DNA of 39,786 bases from an uncultured archaeon (lineage in GTDB: Archaea; Thermoproteota; Nitrososphaeria_A; Caldarchaeales; Calditenuaceae), in contig CALIKS010000065.1 in NCBI GenBank assembly GCA_938017985.1, positions 1 to 39,786 on the forward strand, read 5' to 3'. Shown here piece after piece: positions 7,392 through 16,947 of this stretch (positions are counted from its first letter, which is position 1; each line of letters begins with the position of its first letter). A model generated the notes under the pieces. The model was not told the origin of the DNA and made no database searches. It worked only from the letters and a program-made list of their open reading frames with translations. A program made the translations under genes and the position numbers.

Positions 7392-10106
7392 TTGAGTACC
7401 AAAATGAAAGGAATAAAAGAAGTAATTAAAGTGATGAATACGCCTCTCGGACCAGTAAAGTACTTTGATCTGAATGCACTGGAAGAAGCTGGATATATTA
7501 AAAATATATTCAAATTGCCTTTCTCAATAAAAATACTACTTGAAAATATCGTCAGAAACTTTGATGGAAGTTTAATCAATGAGGCCCATCTCAAAAATTT
7601 TAACAATTATCAATCGAAAGCCAATACTTCATTTGAGATACCAATATTTCCAACGAGGATTTTGCTCCAAGACTTTACAGGCATACCATTGATTGTTGAC
7701 TTAGCAGCCATGAGAGATACAGTAAAAAAAATGAATATAGATCCATCAATAATTGATACAAAAATTCCCGCCTACTTAATAATTGACCATTCTCTCCAAG
7801 TTGACTATTTTGGCACTCAAGACGCATATGTCAAGAACCTGGAGGCTGATTATTTGAGAAATAAGGAAAGGTATGCCTTTCTTAAGTGGGCACAATCCGC
7901 GTTCAAGAATCTTAAAGTCATCCCACCGGGCAAAGGTATAATACATCAAATCAATATTGAGTATCTTACAAAAGTCATTAATATAGAGCGGTTAGATAAT
8001 GATTTTTTTGTATTCCCTGAAATTATTCTTGGCACAGACTCTCATACTACCATGGTTAATGGACTAGGTGTTCTGGGCTGGGGAGTTGGAGGAATAGAGG
8101 CTGAGGCTACTCTTCTAGGCTTACCATATAGTACGCAGCTCGATGAAGTTATAGGTGTAAAACTTATTGGTGATTTGAAAAATACAGCAACTGCAACAGA
8201 TTTAGCCTTGACCATAACAGAAAAACTTAGACATAAAAATGTCGTTGGAAAATTCGTGGAGTTTTTCGGTCCAGGGCTAAGCTCCCTAAGAGTACCTGAC
8301 CGTGTCATACTCTCAAACATGGCTCCTGAGTATGGAGCAACTGTTGGTTTTTTCCCTATTGATAAGCATACCCTTCATTACCTTCTCAGTTCTGGAAGAC
8401 CCCACGATCTCGTAAAGACAGTAGAAATTTATTGCAAAATGCAAGGACTATTTTTAGACAACTATGATTCTGATAAAAGATATAGCGAAGTGGTTGAAAT
8501 AGATTTATCAAGCATTGAGCCTTCAATTTCAGGCCCGACCAACCCTGAGGATAGACTTTCAATAAGCAGGTTAAAAGAAGTCATAAAAAATTTAATAAAA
8601 AAATACAGAGAGAAGAAAACTAATAGCAATTTACTGAGAGATGAAAAAGGTGTTAAAATCAGGTTAAACGACAATGAAGTATTCATAAATGACGGGGCAG
8701 TAGTAATTGCAGCCATAACAAGCTGTACGAACACCTCGAATCCTTCCTTAATTCTTGGTGCAGGATTATTAGCCAAAAAGGCAGTTGAAAAAGGACTCTC
8801 AGTTAAGCCGTACGTAAAGACAAGCCTAGCCCCGGGGTCTAGGGTAGTGACTGAGTATCTAAAGAGCGCTGGCCTGCTACAATATCTAGAGAAATTAGGC
8901 TTTCACGTTGTGGGTTATGGATGCACAACATGCATAGGGAATAGCGGGCCACTGATTAAAGAAGTTTCAGAAGTTATCGAGAGCAATGACCTATACACTT
9001 GTGCAGTGATTAGTGGTAATAGGAATTTCGAAGGAAGGATTCATCCACAGGTTAGAGCATGCTTCTTAGCGTCTCCAATCTTAGTAGTTGCATACGCAAT
9101 CGCTGGACGCTTAGACATCGATCTACTTAACGAACCGCTTGGTTACATAGATGGTAAGCCAATAACACTCGTGGATATTTGGCCTAGTAGAGACGAGCTT
9201 AATATGTTGGAGAAGTCTTACGTATCGCCGGACAACTTTGTGAGGACTTATCAAGATATTTTTAGAGGAGACGAGAGGTGGGAAAAACTTGCAGCGCCTA
9301 CGAGTAAAGTTTTTTCCTGGAATGACTCCTCTACCTATATTAGGAGACCACCATTCTTTGACGACTTCAAGCTCTCAGTCGAAAGGCCTACTGATATACG
9401 TAATGCGAGAGTACTAGTGATGTTAGGCGACAGAATAACTACTGATCATATATCGCCAGCTGGCTCTATTCCTCTTCATAGCCCAGCGGGTGATTATCTG
9501 AGAAAAATAGGCGTAGACCCTATAGATTTTAACACTTTTGGGTCTAGGAGAGGAAACCATGAAATAATGATGAGAGGCACATTTACAAATCTTCGGCTGA
9601 AAAATTACCTCCTTCCCGAAATGGAGGGATGGTGGACAATACATATTCCTAGTGGGGAAAAAATGACGATATTTGAAGCGGCTGAAAGATATAAAAAAGA
9701 GGGGACCTCATTAATTATTCTTGCTGGAAAGCAATACGGCGCCGGTAGTTCTAGGGATTGGGCAGCGAAGGGAGTAAAGCTTCTCGGAGTAAGAGCAATT
9801 ATCGCAGAGAGCTTTGAACGCATACATAGAAACAACTTAATATGCATGGGAGTATTGCCATTACAGTTCGAGCCTAACGAGGGATGGAGAAGACTTGGAT
9901 TAAATGGAAAAGAGCTCTACCAAATCGAGGGAATATCTGAAGGCTTAAGCCCAAATAAGAAGCTAAGAGTAAGAGCGATAGGGAGTGAGCGAGAGATTTT
10001 ATTTTATGTCACAGCTAGGCTCGATAGTTGGACAGAAGTTGAGTACTACAATCATGGAGGAATACTTCACTATGCATTACGACAAATTTTGAAGACTTAT
10101 TTTTAA
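7392..10106 (+). CDS. acnA: Aconitate hydratase A
   Basis: A 904-aa AcnA/IRP1-type aconitase interconverting citrate and isocitrate in the TCA cycle. The 4Fe-4S ligands are Cys445 (ITSCTNTSNPS), Cys511 and Cys514 (GYGCTTCIGNSGP), with the same 66 and 3 spacing as in other AcnA proteins. The swivel domain includes LGDRITTDHISPAGSIP and AGKQYGAGSSRDWAAKG with the catalytic serine region. The length matches full AcnA rather than the split archaeal form. The start is TTG 7392, with ATG 7404 as alternative. It is a single gene; no other TCA gene is adjacent. Confidence 0.96.
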   Translation: MSTKMKGIKEVIKVMNTPLGPVKYFDLNALEEAGYIKNIFKLPFSIKILLENIVRNFDGSLINEAHLKNFNNYQSKANTSFEIPIFPTRILLQDFTGIPLIVDLAAMRDTVKKMNIDPSIIDTKIPAYLIIDHSLQVDYFGTQDAYVKNLEADYLRNKERYAFLKWAQSAFKNLKVIPPGKGIIHQINIEYLTKVINIERLDNDFFVFPEIILGTDSHTTMVNGLGVLGWGVGGIEAEATLLGLPYSTQLDEVIGVKLIGDLKNTATATDLALTITEKLRHKNVVGKFVEFFGPGLSSLRVPDRVILSNMAPEYGATVGFFPIDKHTLHYLLSSGRPHDLVKTVEIYCKMQGLFLDNYDSDKRYSEVVEIDLSSIEPSISGPTNPEDRLSISRLKEVIKNLIKKYREKKTNSNLLRDEKGVKIRLNDNEVFINDGAVVIAAITSCTNTSNPSLILGAGLLAKKAVEKGLSVKPYVKTSLAPGSRVVTEYLKSAGLLQYLEKLGFHVVGYGCTTCIGNSGPLIKEVSEVIESNDLYTCAVISGNRNFEGRIHPQVRACFLASPILVVAYAIAGRLDIDLLNEPLGYIDGKPITLVDIWPSRDELNMLEKSYVSPDNFVRTYQDIFRGDERWEKLAAPTSKVFSWNDSSTYIRRPPFFDDFKLSVERPTDIRNARVLVMLGDRITTDHISPAGSIPLHSPAGDYLRKIGVDPIDFNTFGSRRGNHEIMMRGTFTNLRLKNYLLPEMEGWWTIHIPSGEKMTIFEAAERYKKEGTSLIILAGKQYGAGSSRDWAAKGVKLLGVRAIIAESFERIHRNNLICMGVLPLQFEPNEGWRRLGLNGKELYQIEGISEGLSPNKKLRVRAIGSEREILFYVTARLDSWTEVEYYNHGGILHYALRQILKTYF

Positions 10107-10127
10107 GACGTAATTTTCAAAATATTT

Positions 10128-10301
10128 TTACATTCTTTCCTTTAGACTTTTCATCCATCGGTATTTTCTCCATGTCTTGGTTTCGCCGAAACCGCAATGA
10201 GAACACCTTCTTCTATGATAATTAAAAGAGCGTCTGCCACATCTTCTACATCTGGCATGTGTCGGTGTTTTAAATTTTCCCATCGATGGTGTACCCTTCA
10301 A
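10128..10301 (-). CDS. rpl37e: 50S ribosomal protein L37e
   Basis: A 57-aa zinc-ribbon ribosomal protein. The conserved GTPSMGK start is followed by THARCRRCGRRSFNYHRRRC and SHCGFG, giving the CxxC...CxxC zinc site, then TKTWRKYRW. The TTG start at 10301 lies 10 nt after the Lsm stop codon and the TAA stop is at 10130-10128. The Lsm-L37e pair is a widely conserved archaeal arrangement, which supports the call and cotranscription. It ends just beyond the aconitase gene in convergent orientation. Confidence 0.95.
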   Translation of the reverse strand: MKGTPSMGKFKTPTHARCRRCGRRSFNYHRRRCSHCGFGETKTWRKYRWMKSLKERM

Positions 10302-10311
10302 TTCTCTTTAC

Positions 10312-10575
10312 TCACCCTGACTGTTCTTCTTTTTTCAGCATTGCGGGAGAGACCATCACTATATTGTCTCCCCGAACAATTATTATTCCAAGCTTAGATG
10401 AGGACCCATTGCTCTGTATCTCTTCTGCACCGTCGAGTACAAGGTTCATGTGCTGGTCATATCCCTGTAGAAGACCCCTAATCAATTTTCCGTTCCTCAA
10501 CTTCACTAACACTGTACCTCCGAGGGACTTGCCAAGTATCTTTAATGAAATATCGACAGACAAGCTTATCAACAA
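10312..10575 (-). CDS. Sm-like archaeal protein (Lsm)
   Basis: An 87-aa Sm/Lsm protein that forms ring oligomers binding U-rich RNA. The Sm1 motif (VLVKLRNGKLIRGLLQGYDQHMNLVL) and Sm2 motif (GIIIVRGDNIVMVSP) are complete. The start is TTG 10575 or TTG 10566; the latter gives the more usual N-terminus. A TATA (TTTAAATG, about 10601-10594) lies about 25 nt upstream of 10575, implying a leaderless mRNA. L37e follows 10 nt downstream. It is divergent from EndoQ. Confidence 0.95.
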   Translation of the reverse strand: MLISLSVDISLKILGKSLGGTVLVKLRNGKLIRGLLQGYDQHMNLVLDGAEEIQSNGSSSKLGIIIVRGDNIVMVSPAMLKKEEQSG

Positions 10576-10676
10576 ATATGTATTCTATCTGCATTTAAAC
10601 CCTTCCTTCGAGACTCAATGTATTAGGCGCTATAAACTATCAGGCTAAAAGTATTACATATATAGTTATCAACGGA

Positions 10677-11999
10677 TTGGGTAATTCGGTAAGAATGAGG
10701 ATATATGCCGATCTGCAAATCCACTCTAGGTTTAGCGGAGCGACTTCTGAAAAAATGACTCTCAGAGAAATTGCATATCATGCTAATTTAAAGGGGCTTA
10801 ACTTAATTGGTACAGGAGATGCGCTTCATCCGAAATGGCTGAACGAGCTTAAAACAGAGTTAAAAGAGCTTAGCACTTCTGGATTTTTCATCTTAAAGGA
10901 AGAAAAAGCCTCACCATTGTTTGTATGTCAGACAGAGGTCGCAACCGTTCATGAATACGCGGGAAAGACAAGAAGGATACACCACGTAATATTAATGCCA
11001 AGTCTCGAAATTGCTGAACAACTCTCAGAGCTTCTAGGAAAATTTGGCGACATTTCTACCGATGGTAGGCCAGTCCTAAATGCTAGTCCAGCAGAGGTAG
11101 TCGAAATAGTTATGAATCTAGACAAGGACAATTTTGTTTTTCCAGCTCATGCTTGGACACCTTGGTGGTCGATATTTGGTGCAATAGGAGGAGTCAATAG
11201 AATTGAGGAGTGTTACGAAGATATGTCTCACCATATTTATGCAATAGAAACAGGACTAAGTAGCGACCCGCCAATGAATTGGCGCGTCAGCTGGCTAGAC
11301 AAATATTTACTTATAAGTTCGTCCGACTCGCATAGTCCATATCCCTTTAGACTCGGGAGGGAAGCTATTGTATTCGAGTTAAAGATGCCCGACTATCATG
11401 AGATGATTGATGCTATGAGGCAAAAAGATACTTCAAGAGTTCTAATGACTCTTGAGGTTCCTCCAAGCTACGGTAAGTATCACTGGTCAGGTCACAGGAG
11501 ATGCGGCATTGGCCCAATTCCTCCAAGAGAAGCGATTAGACTTAACTATCGATGCCCAAGATGTGGAAAAAAATTAACAAAGGGCGTAGAGGATAGAGTC
11601 GAGGAGCTGGCTGATAGGGATGCAGGGTTTAGGCCAGAGGGTGCAATTGATTATAAATACGTTTTACCATTACAGGAACTAATAGCTCATTCAATGGGTA
11701 TCGACTATGCTTTGGAGTCAAAGTTGCAATCAAGAAAGATATGGGATACCTATATAGAACTAATAAACAAGCTTGGACCAGAATATGAAATAGTTCTCAA
11801 CGTCCCTATCGGGATGATTGCCAAGGTTGCGGGCCATAAACTTGCAGAATTAATCAACAAGATGAGGAATAATGAATTGAAAATAATACCTGGATTTGAC
11901 GGCGTTTATGGAAAATTAATTATAGACGAAGAGACAAAAAAGGATAGACAAGCAGTTCAATACGATAAAAATCACCATTTAGAGGATTACTTAACTTGA
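10677..11999 (+). CDS. endoQ: Endonuclease Q (PHP-domain DNA repair nuclease)
   Basis: A 440-aa member of the EndoQ family, which nicks DNA 5' of deaminated bases (uracil, hypoxanthine) and abasic sites. The N-terminal PHP domain shows ADLQIHSRFSGATS, the GTGDALHPKW motif and late metal ligands (FPAHAWTPW; SSSDSHSPYP). A zinc-binding element YRCPRCGKKLTKGV follows at about 290-305, then a C-terminal region typical of the family. The start is TTG 10677, with ATG 10695 (MRIYADLQIHS) giving the more typical N-terminus. A TATA-like CATATATAG lies about 25 nt upstream of 10677. It converges on the phosphorylase gene with 11 nt between stops. Confidence 0.85.
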   Translation: MGNSVRMRIYADLQIHSRFSGATSEKMTLREIAYHANLKGLNLIGTGDALHPKWLNELKTELKELSTSGFFILKEEKASPLFVCQTEVATVHEYAGKTRRIHHVILMPSLEIAEQLSELLGKFGDISTDGRPVLNASPAEVVEIVMNLDKDNFVFPAHAWTPWWSIFGAIGGVNRIEECYEDMSHHIYAIETGLSSDPPMNWRVSWLDKYLLISSSDSHSPYPFRLGREAIVFELKMPDYHEMIDAMRQKDTSRVLMTLEVPPSYGKYHWSGHRRCGIGPIPPREAIRLNYRCPRCGKKLTKGVEDRVEELADRDAGFRPEGAIDYKYVLPLQELIAHSMGIDYALESKLQSRKIWDTYIELINKLGPEYEIVLNVPIGMIAKVAGHKLAELINKMRNNELKIIPGFDGVYGKLIIDEETKKDRQAVQYDKNHHLEDYLT

Positions 12000-12010
12000 C
12001 TTAAAATTCG

Positions 12011-12715
12011 CTAAATCTTAGTAAACGAATTCATGATTATTGTCCCAGCAGTCTGTACATATGGATATAATTCTTTAGCGTCTGCCAGCTCTGGGGCATC
12101 TATTAAATTGTTTGAAACAATCAAGAGTGAGGCGACCTTCACATTCCTAAGCATGCCGAGTCCAAAGATTGTTGCACATTCCATCTCAATTCCTATGTAG
12201 CCTAACATGGAGAGGGCCTCGGCTAATTCTTTACTCTCGACATAGAATGCATCACTAGAAAAGACGGGCCCTATATGTGGCTTGATATTCTGACTCTTGA
12301 GCTCATTTAACAAGATTAATGTTAACTCTAAGTCAGGAACTGTGCATGGTGGAAGAGCACCGCAGTATTGAGATAATGGTCCCGATACATATCCTGCAAA
12401 GGTGGGCAATATCATATCTCCCCTTCTAATCTCTCTTCTTAAGCCTCCAGTAGTTCCAAGCCTAACAATAATTCTCGCACCCAAAGATACGAGCTCTTCA
12501 AACACTATAGCCGCCGAAGGAGCTCCTATTCCGTGACACGCTATTGAGACTCTTACTCCATTATAGGTCCCTGTGTATGTGATGAATCCTCTGTTGGTAT
12601 TAATTACAGCGGGACTCTCGATAAGCCTTGATAATTGCTCTACTCTTTCTGGGTCTCCCGCAATTATTACTCTCTCAGCGATTTGACCCTTTTCTGCCTT
12701 AATATGTGCAGGCAT
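12011..12715 (-). CDS. Purine nucleoside / uridine / MTA phosphorylase (PNP_UDP_1 family)
   Basis: A 234-aa trimeric or hexameric-type nucleoside phosphorylase that splits nucleosides or 5'-methylthioadenosine with phosphate. Motifs: VIIAGDPERVEQL near the N-terminus, RLGTTGGL for phosphate binding, SSDAFY, and the ribose-binding IEMECATIFGLG near the C-terminus. The length matches the DeoD/Udp family and the PNP-like MTA phosphorylases of crenarchaea. Substrate preference cannot be set from sequence alone. ATG 12715 follows a TTTAAAATTT stretch. No obvious operon partner. Confidence 0.9.
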   Translation of the reverse strand: MPAHIKAEKGQIAERVIIAGDPERVEQLSRLIESPAVINTNRGFITYTGTYNGVRVSIACHGIGAPSAAIVFEELVSLGARIIVRLGTTGGLRREIRRGDMILPTFAGYVSGPLSQYCGALPPCTVPDLELTLILLNELKSQNIKPHIGPVFSSDAFYVESKELAEALSMLGYIGIEMECATIFGLGMLRNVKVASLLIVSNNLIDAPELADAKELYPYVQTAGTIIMNSFTKI

Positions 12716-12755
12716 AGTATGTAAGAGATATACCGAAATTTTAAAGTTTTAAAAA

Positions 12756-14657
12756 TCATGTAAGTGTTATTGTTTCTAAATTCTTCGGCGTATAAATCTC
12801 GGCTGGCAGCATCTTTTTGATTGTCGACGCAATATTTGCGCATGAATCAGGCTCACCATGAACAAAGATTACCTGTTTTGGTTTGGGCGAAACTCGCCTT
12901 ATGTAATTTATGATTTGCTGTCTACTCGAATGTCCTGAAAATCCATCTACCTTTTGTATTTCAAGATTTACTTTAATGACCTCTTGTTTTCCCTCATCAT
13001 TTATCATTTGGACCTCACTTATACCTTTTAGCAACTTTCTTCCCAGCGTACCCTCGACCTGATAACTTACAAATAACAATAAATTTTTCTCATTAGTCGC
13101 GAATTCTTTAAAGTATTTCAGAACCGGTCCACCCTCAAGCATTCCAGAAGTAGCAATTATTATTGCTGGCTCTTTGCCCTGGAGTATTTCATCTCTGTGC
13201 TGGTGGCTCTTAACAATCGTGAAGTACTCGGATAGGAATACATTTCCTTGCTCTTCCATCTCTTTCTGTAGTTCTTGAGAAAGATACTCTGGATACATTG
13301 TATGTATAGCAGTAGCCTCAATGAGTAGCCCATCCAAGAATATAGGAGCTTCTGGTATTAATTTCGACTCAAATAAATATTTAAGAACTAACATTATCTC
13401 CTGCGCTCTTCCGACCGATGGCACTGGAATAATGACGACACCCCCCCTTTCTATTGTCTTTCCAATATACTCAGCAACTATTTTCTCGCTCTCTTCCCTC
13501 GTATATGGTACTGGCGTTGCTCCGTAAGTGCTCTCTATTATTAATGACTCCATTCTTGGGAATTTACCGATAGCTGCATCAAGCATTCGAGTTTTTTCGT
13601 ACTTGAAGTCCCCAGTATAGACTAGATTGTGGAACCCCTCACCTATGTGAAGATGAGCTAAGGCTGAACCCATTATGTGTCCGGCATTATAAAATGTTAG
13701 TCTTACGTCTGGCGTAATGTTGGTCACGACACCATACTTCAATGTAATTGCGTACTGTGCTAGTAGTCTCACATCATTCTCTGTATAAAGTGGGAAGAAT
13801 CCTTCTTTTCTAGCCAGGTTAACATAGTCAAGCTGCTCCATAAGTAATAGAGGGAGGGTTGGTTCAGTCATATAGACAGGCCCTCTATATCCATACTTAA
13901 ACAATATAGGCAATGCACCATGATGATCCATATGTGAATGAGTAATTACAACTGCGTCTAGAGAATCAATAAGGTCGGGAAAAACATCGAATCTCGGAAG
14001 CATGTCTATGTTTCTCGTTGCACCTGCATTGATTCCGCAATCTAGCAAAACGAGACTTTCCCTAGTCCTGACTAAAAGCGCAGACCTTCCGACTTGCCCG
14101 CCAGAGCCGAGAACCGTAACAGTTATCTCGCCTGACTCGAATAGCTGGTCTCTAAAGACTTTTTCACCAATTGACCTAAGTATTTCTACGCGTCTCTCAG
14201 AATCTCCATAGATGTATCGCTTCATCTTTTCTACCGTCTTAGAGGGCAAAAGTGGAGTTTTACAAACATTGATTATCCATCCAGTCTTCTGCTCTAACAA
14301 GGAAATTGATGACTGATCAAGCAATTTATAGATGCGGGAGTCCATGCTTTCAATAATTACTTCTCCAAAATTTTCGTCATAGTATACGTCGTATTCAATA
14401 CCTTTCAGAAAATCCTTCAACGTTTCATTTACTTCATCTACGGGTCTTCTTACCGACTCATCAGGCCGAATAATTACACGTTTTTTAATGAGATTGACAA
14501 GCTCTTTAGCAACTTTATTTCTATCGTAAAATATTTCTGGCTTATCTGTATAAATCACAAGTCTTGGCCCTTCAAAGTCTATTCTCGTCGCTATTCTTTC
14601 TCCTCTCCCTATACTCGCGAGATAGTTGAAAACCTCATCCCTCAATTTATTAATCAT
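12756..14657 (-). CDS. aCPSF1/FttA, beta-CASP ribonuclease with KH domains
   Basis: A 633-aa archaeal CPSF73-like nuclease that cleaves RNA 3' ends and drives transcription termination. The N-terminal region of about 145 aa corresponds to the two KH domains. The metallo-beta-lactamase core carries the zinc motif H240-S-H-M-D-H245, preceded by LLDCGINAG. The beta-CASP region contains ESTYG, IPVPSVGRAQEIM and ATSGMLEGGP, and the C-terminal SGHSSRQQI and VHGEPDS motifs complete the site. Length and domain order match the universal archaeal form. It starts at ATG 14657 and ends 41 nt before the phosphorylase gene on the same strand. Confidence 0.96.
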   Translation of the reverse strand: MINKLRDEVFNYLASIGRGERIATRIDFEGPRLVIYTDKPEIFYDRNKVAKELVNLIKKRVIIRPDESVRRPVDEVNETLKDFLKGIEYDVYYDENFGEVIIESMDSRIYKLLDQSSISLLEQKTGWIINVCKTPLLPSKTVEKMKRYIYGDSERRVEILRSIGEKVFRDQLFESGEITVTVLGSGGQVGRSALLVRTRESLVLLDCGINAGATRNIDMLPRFDVFPDLIDSLDAVVITHSHMDHHGALPILFKYGYRGPVYMTEPTLPLLLMEQLDYVNLARKEGFFPLYTENDVRLLAQYAITLKYGVVTNITPDVRLTFYNAGHIMGSALAHLHIGEGFHNLVYTGDFKYEKTRMLDAAIGKFPRMESLIIESTYGATPVPYTREESEKIVAEYIGKTIERGGVVIIPVPSVGRAQEIMLVLKYLFESKLIPEAPIFLDGLLIEATAIHTMYPEYLSQELQKEMEEQGNVFLSEYFTIVKSHQHRDEILQGKEPAIIIATSGMLEGGPVLKYFKEFATNEKNLLLFVSYQVEGTLGRKLLKGISEVQMINDEGKQEVIKVNLEIQKVDGFSGHSSRQQIINYIRRVSPKPKQVIFVHGEPDSCANIASTIKKMLPAEIYTPKNLETITLT

Positions 14658-14785
14658 ATCACGTTCCCCAGGGTGAACAATTACTTACCGATTATACCGC
14701 CCCGATTCCTTTAATCAGGCAGACGTATATGAATAGATATTTCTTCTATATAAATGTAGACTGGCTACGACTATACAAACAATTA

Positions 14786-15340
14786 TCATTTAGAAAGTTG
14801 ACGCGTCTGATAAATCGCACCGACAATCATTATCATGAATGAAATTATCAAAGAAAGGAGGGTAGGGATTCCAAGAGAAACAAGTCCCTGCAGAATCAAG
14901 GCTCCTCCTACGATAGGAGTAACGAGGGATAATATATGATTATATAAAAATATGCCTGCTACAAATGCCACTACACCTGCAATGATTGCAAATAATATAT
15001 CACCTAGTGTTATATCAATAATATGGTAAGCGACAAACCCAAGAGCAATACCAAAAATAATTGGAATAAAAGCTACACACAATAAACCTATGCCTATAAA
15101 ACAAATTATTCCTAAAATTAAAGCTAATACTTCGCCAAATATTTTTAGTGTCAACGAATATGCCAGCTCTCCACCAATTAATCCTCCGGCAAAAAATACT
15201 AAAATCTTAATAAGTTTGCGTCCTATAAATGCTATAATTGAGCCGATTATTAATAAGAATGGAGCCACGATATGAAAAGCATTGTTGAACGTCGTCAAGA
15301 CTAATTCTCCAATCTTCAGCCCTAGTAACTCGGTAAGCAA
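14786..15340 (-). CDS. Multi-pass membrane protein of unknown function (TMEM198/DUF4203-like appearance)
   Basis: A 184-aa, very hydrophobic protein with about six or seven predicted membrane helices and glycine-rich packing motifs (FFAGGLIGGELAY; VAFVAGIFLYNH). The look resembles TMEM198/DUF4203-type proteins, but I see no diagnostic residues. It starts at TTG 15340, 54 nt after the coiled-coil gene that is itself fused by a 4-nt overlap to the JAMM gene. It may therefore be the third gene of a JAMM operon that runs away from the ubiquitin-like operon. Function unknown; the link to the modifier system rests on gene order only. Confidence 0.7.
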   Translation of the reverse strand: MLTELLGLKIGELVLTTFNNAFHIVAPFLLIIGSIIAFIGRKLIKILVFFAGGLIGGELAYSLTLKIFGEVLALILGIICFIGIGLLCVAFIPIIFGIALGFVAYHIIDITLGDILFAIIAGVVAFVAGIFLYNHILSLVTPIVGGALILQGLVSLGIPTLLSLIISFMIMIVGAIYQTRQLSK

Positions 15341-15394
15341 ATCCGAGTTATAGCTATAGAAAGATATACTATTTTAGTATTTTCATGTCATATT

Positions 15395-16177
15395 CTAAGA
15401 GGCTTTTGGTTTGTAGAGTCTTTTCCATAAATAAATTATGGCATATTGTCTTGGCACGGATTCGTCTTGCATAATCTTCTCGACAGCTGAGTTAACTCTT
15501 GTCTCATCCTTAAACCTAGAGATCAAGTCCTTGAAGAGAGATTCAGCAATATCATCACTCGTTGTTAAGTCATTAATCGATTGAGGAAGCGATTTTAATT
15601 GCTCTATCTTTGACTGAAGCTCAGATATTTGTTTATTCACGGAAGATATGCTTTCACGGATCCTATCTGCTTCCTGTTCAAGTTTCTCAATCATGGATTT
15701 ATCAATTTCCGTCATTCCCTCCGAATCTCTCATGGATTCTACTTCTACAAGTTTTTCGAATAATTGTTCCTCAAGATTCACCATTTCTGACTCAAGCACT
15801 GCTATAGCGTCATTGAGAAGATTTTCAACCTGCCCAGAACCTGCTAATACTTCGCTCCTCATATTTGCCAATTCGTCTAATTTCTTTTTAACTACTCTCA
15901 GATCAATAAAGTCTTGCCTATGAAAGACCTTCTGCATAGTTTTATCCTTGTTTTTAATCTCATTGATCTTATTCATTAACTCGTTAAATTTTTCAAGTGC
16001 TAGGTTCACCACAGACAGGTCTATTGGCTTAACGCCGCTTTGAGTTAGCTGTTCCTTCTGAAGGTTAACTCCTAAGACTTGGTCTTTCTTTTCAACCTCA
16101 GGCAATTGCGACGAGGTATCCTCTGGAAGCTGATCAAATAATCTCCTTTTAATGATTATTCTTTTCCTTTCACTCAT
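15395..16177 (-). CDS. Coiled-coil protein encoded with the JAMM isopeptidase
   Basis: A 260-aa hydrophilic protein with no recognised domain. Residues 1-60 are low complexity with a basic start (MSERKRIIIKRRL). Residues about 63-200 are heptad-rich helix (EKFNELMNKINEIKNK; SVNKQISELQSKIEQLKSL). The last 55 residues look like a small helical domain (FKDLISRFKDETRVNSAVEKI). Its ATG overlaps the JAMM stop codon as ATGA, so translational coupling and a stoichiometric partnership are likely. An adaptor, scaffold or chaperone for the deubiquitinase-like enzyme is a reasonable inference but not demonstrated. Confidence 0.8.
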   Translation of the reverse strand: MSERKRIIIKRRLFDQLPEDTSSQLPEVEKKDQVLGVNLQKEQLTQSGVKPIDLSVVNLALEKFNELMNKINEIKNKDKTMQKVFHRQDFIDLRVVKKKLDELANMRSEVLAGSGQVENLLNDAIAVLESEMVNLEEQLFEKLVEVESMRDSEGMTEIDKSMIEKLEQEADRIRESISSVNKQISELQSKIEQLKSLPQSINDLTTSDDIAESLFKDLISRFKDETRVNSAVEKIMQDESVPRQYAIIYLWKRLYKPKAS

Positions 16178-16791
16178 TTCTTCCTGCTCACCCTTCGGCT
16201 AAATATTTTTTTGCTCACATCTACTAGGGCCTGTTTAGCTTTTCCGAGCATTATTGGGTGACCTTGATATAGAAACGTATCGTTAATATTTATTCCTTTT
16301 AATGCTGCTAGGGTTGATTCAAGTACTTTCTTTCTATCAATTCCTATCGATGTGGGTACCTCAACTACTCCTAATTCTCCGTCTATCCTGAAGACCTTAA
16401 ACGCAATGTTAGATATGTCTCCATTTTCAAGAAACTTTGAAGGATCTATAACTAGTGCTATTGATTTTGAGTAAAGAGCTTGATAAGCAAGCTGGGTACG
16501 AACATCTATTGCTGACAAGAAAAGTCCATAACCTGGATGAGAATGATACCAACCAACAATGTAGATATCAAGTCCCAGGGCAAGTAATTTTTCTACGACT
16601 CCGGCCATTACTTCTTCGTTTAGCTTCACATAGCCGGCATGTCCCTCCTGAGGGCCTGTTACGGCGTCCCAGATCTCAACCATGCCTCTTGATTCTTTAC
16701 CTAAAAGTAAGCCTGCAACCTCAGTATGAGGACTCGATGATGCATGATAAATAATCTTCCCAAGCGCTACCGGAAATATTCTCACCCTCAA
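16174..16791 (-). CDS. JAMM/MPN+ metalloprotease (Rpn11-like deubiquitinase-type isopeptidase)
   Basis: A 205-aa JAMM-domain zinc isopeptidase expected to remove the ubiquitin-like protein from targets. The catalytic set is complete: Glu24 in PHTEVAGLLLGK, then His83-Ser-His85-x7-Ser93-x2-Asp96, the canonical HxHx7Sx2D. The MPN domain occupies about residues 1-140. The 65-residue tail is basic near its end (SRRVSRKK). It starts at TTG 16791 (GTG 16785 is an alternative), with ATATATTA-like TATA elements 15-30 nt upstream. It is divergent from ubl-E2-E1 across a 156-bp gap and overlaps the coiled-coil gene by 4 nt. In 'Ca. Caldiarchaeum' the homologue sits beside the same set. Confidence 0.93.
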   Translation of the reverse strand: MRVRIFPVALGKIIYHASSSPHTEVAGLLLGKESRGMVEIWDAVTGPQEGHAGYVKLNEEVMAGVVEKLLALGLDIYIVGWYHSHPGYGLFLSAIDVRTQLAYQALYSKSIALVIDPSKFLENGDISNIAFKVFRIDGELGVVEVPTSIGIDRKKVLESTLAALKGININDTFLYQGHPIMLGKAKQALVDVSKKIFSRRVSRKK

Positions 16792-16947
16792 GTCTTAGAT
16801 AATATATAATAAACTTGCCTATAAACTCGGCTTTTTTAATATTTGGATGAGTAATTTAAAGAAATCCTTTAGAAAATACTTGGATAATCGCGCGATACAA
16901 TCTGGGTGTAGCGTTACGTATCCCTAGGCCTAAGTTAACATTTTTAT

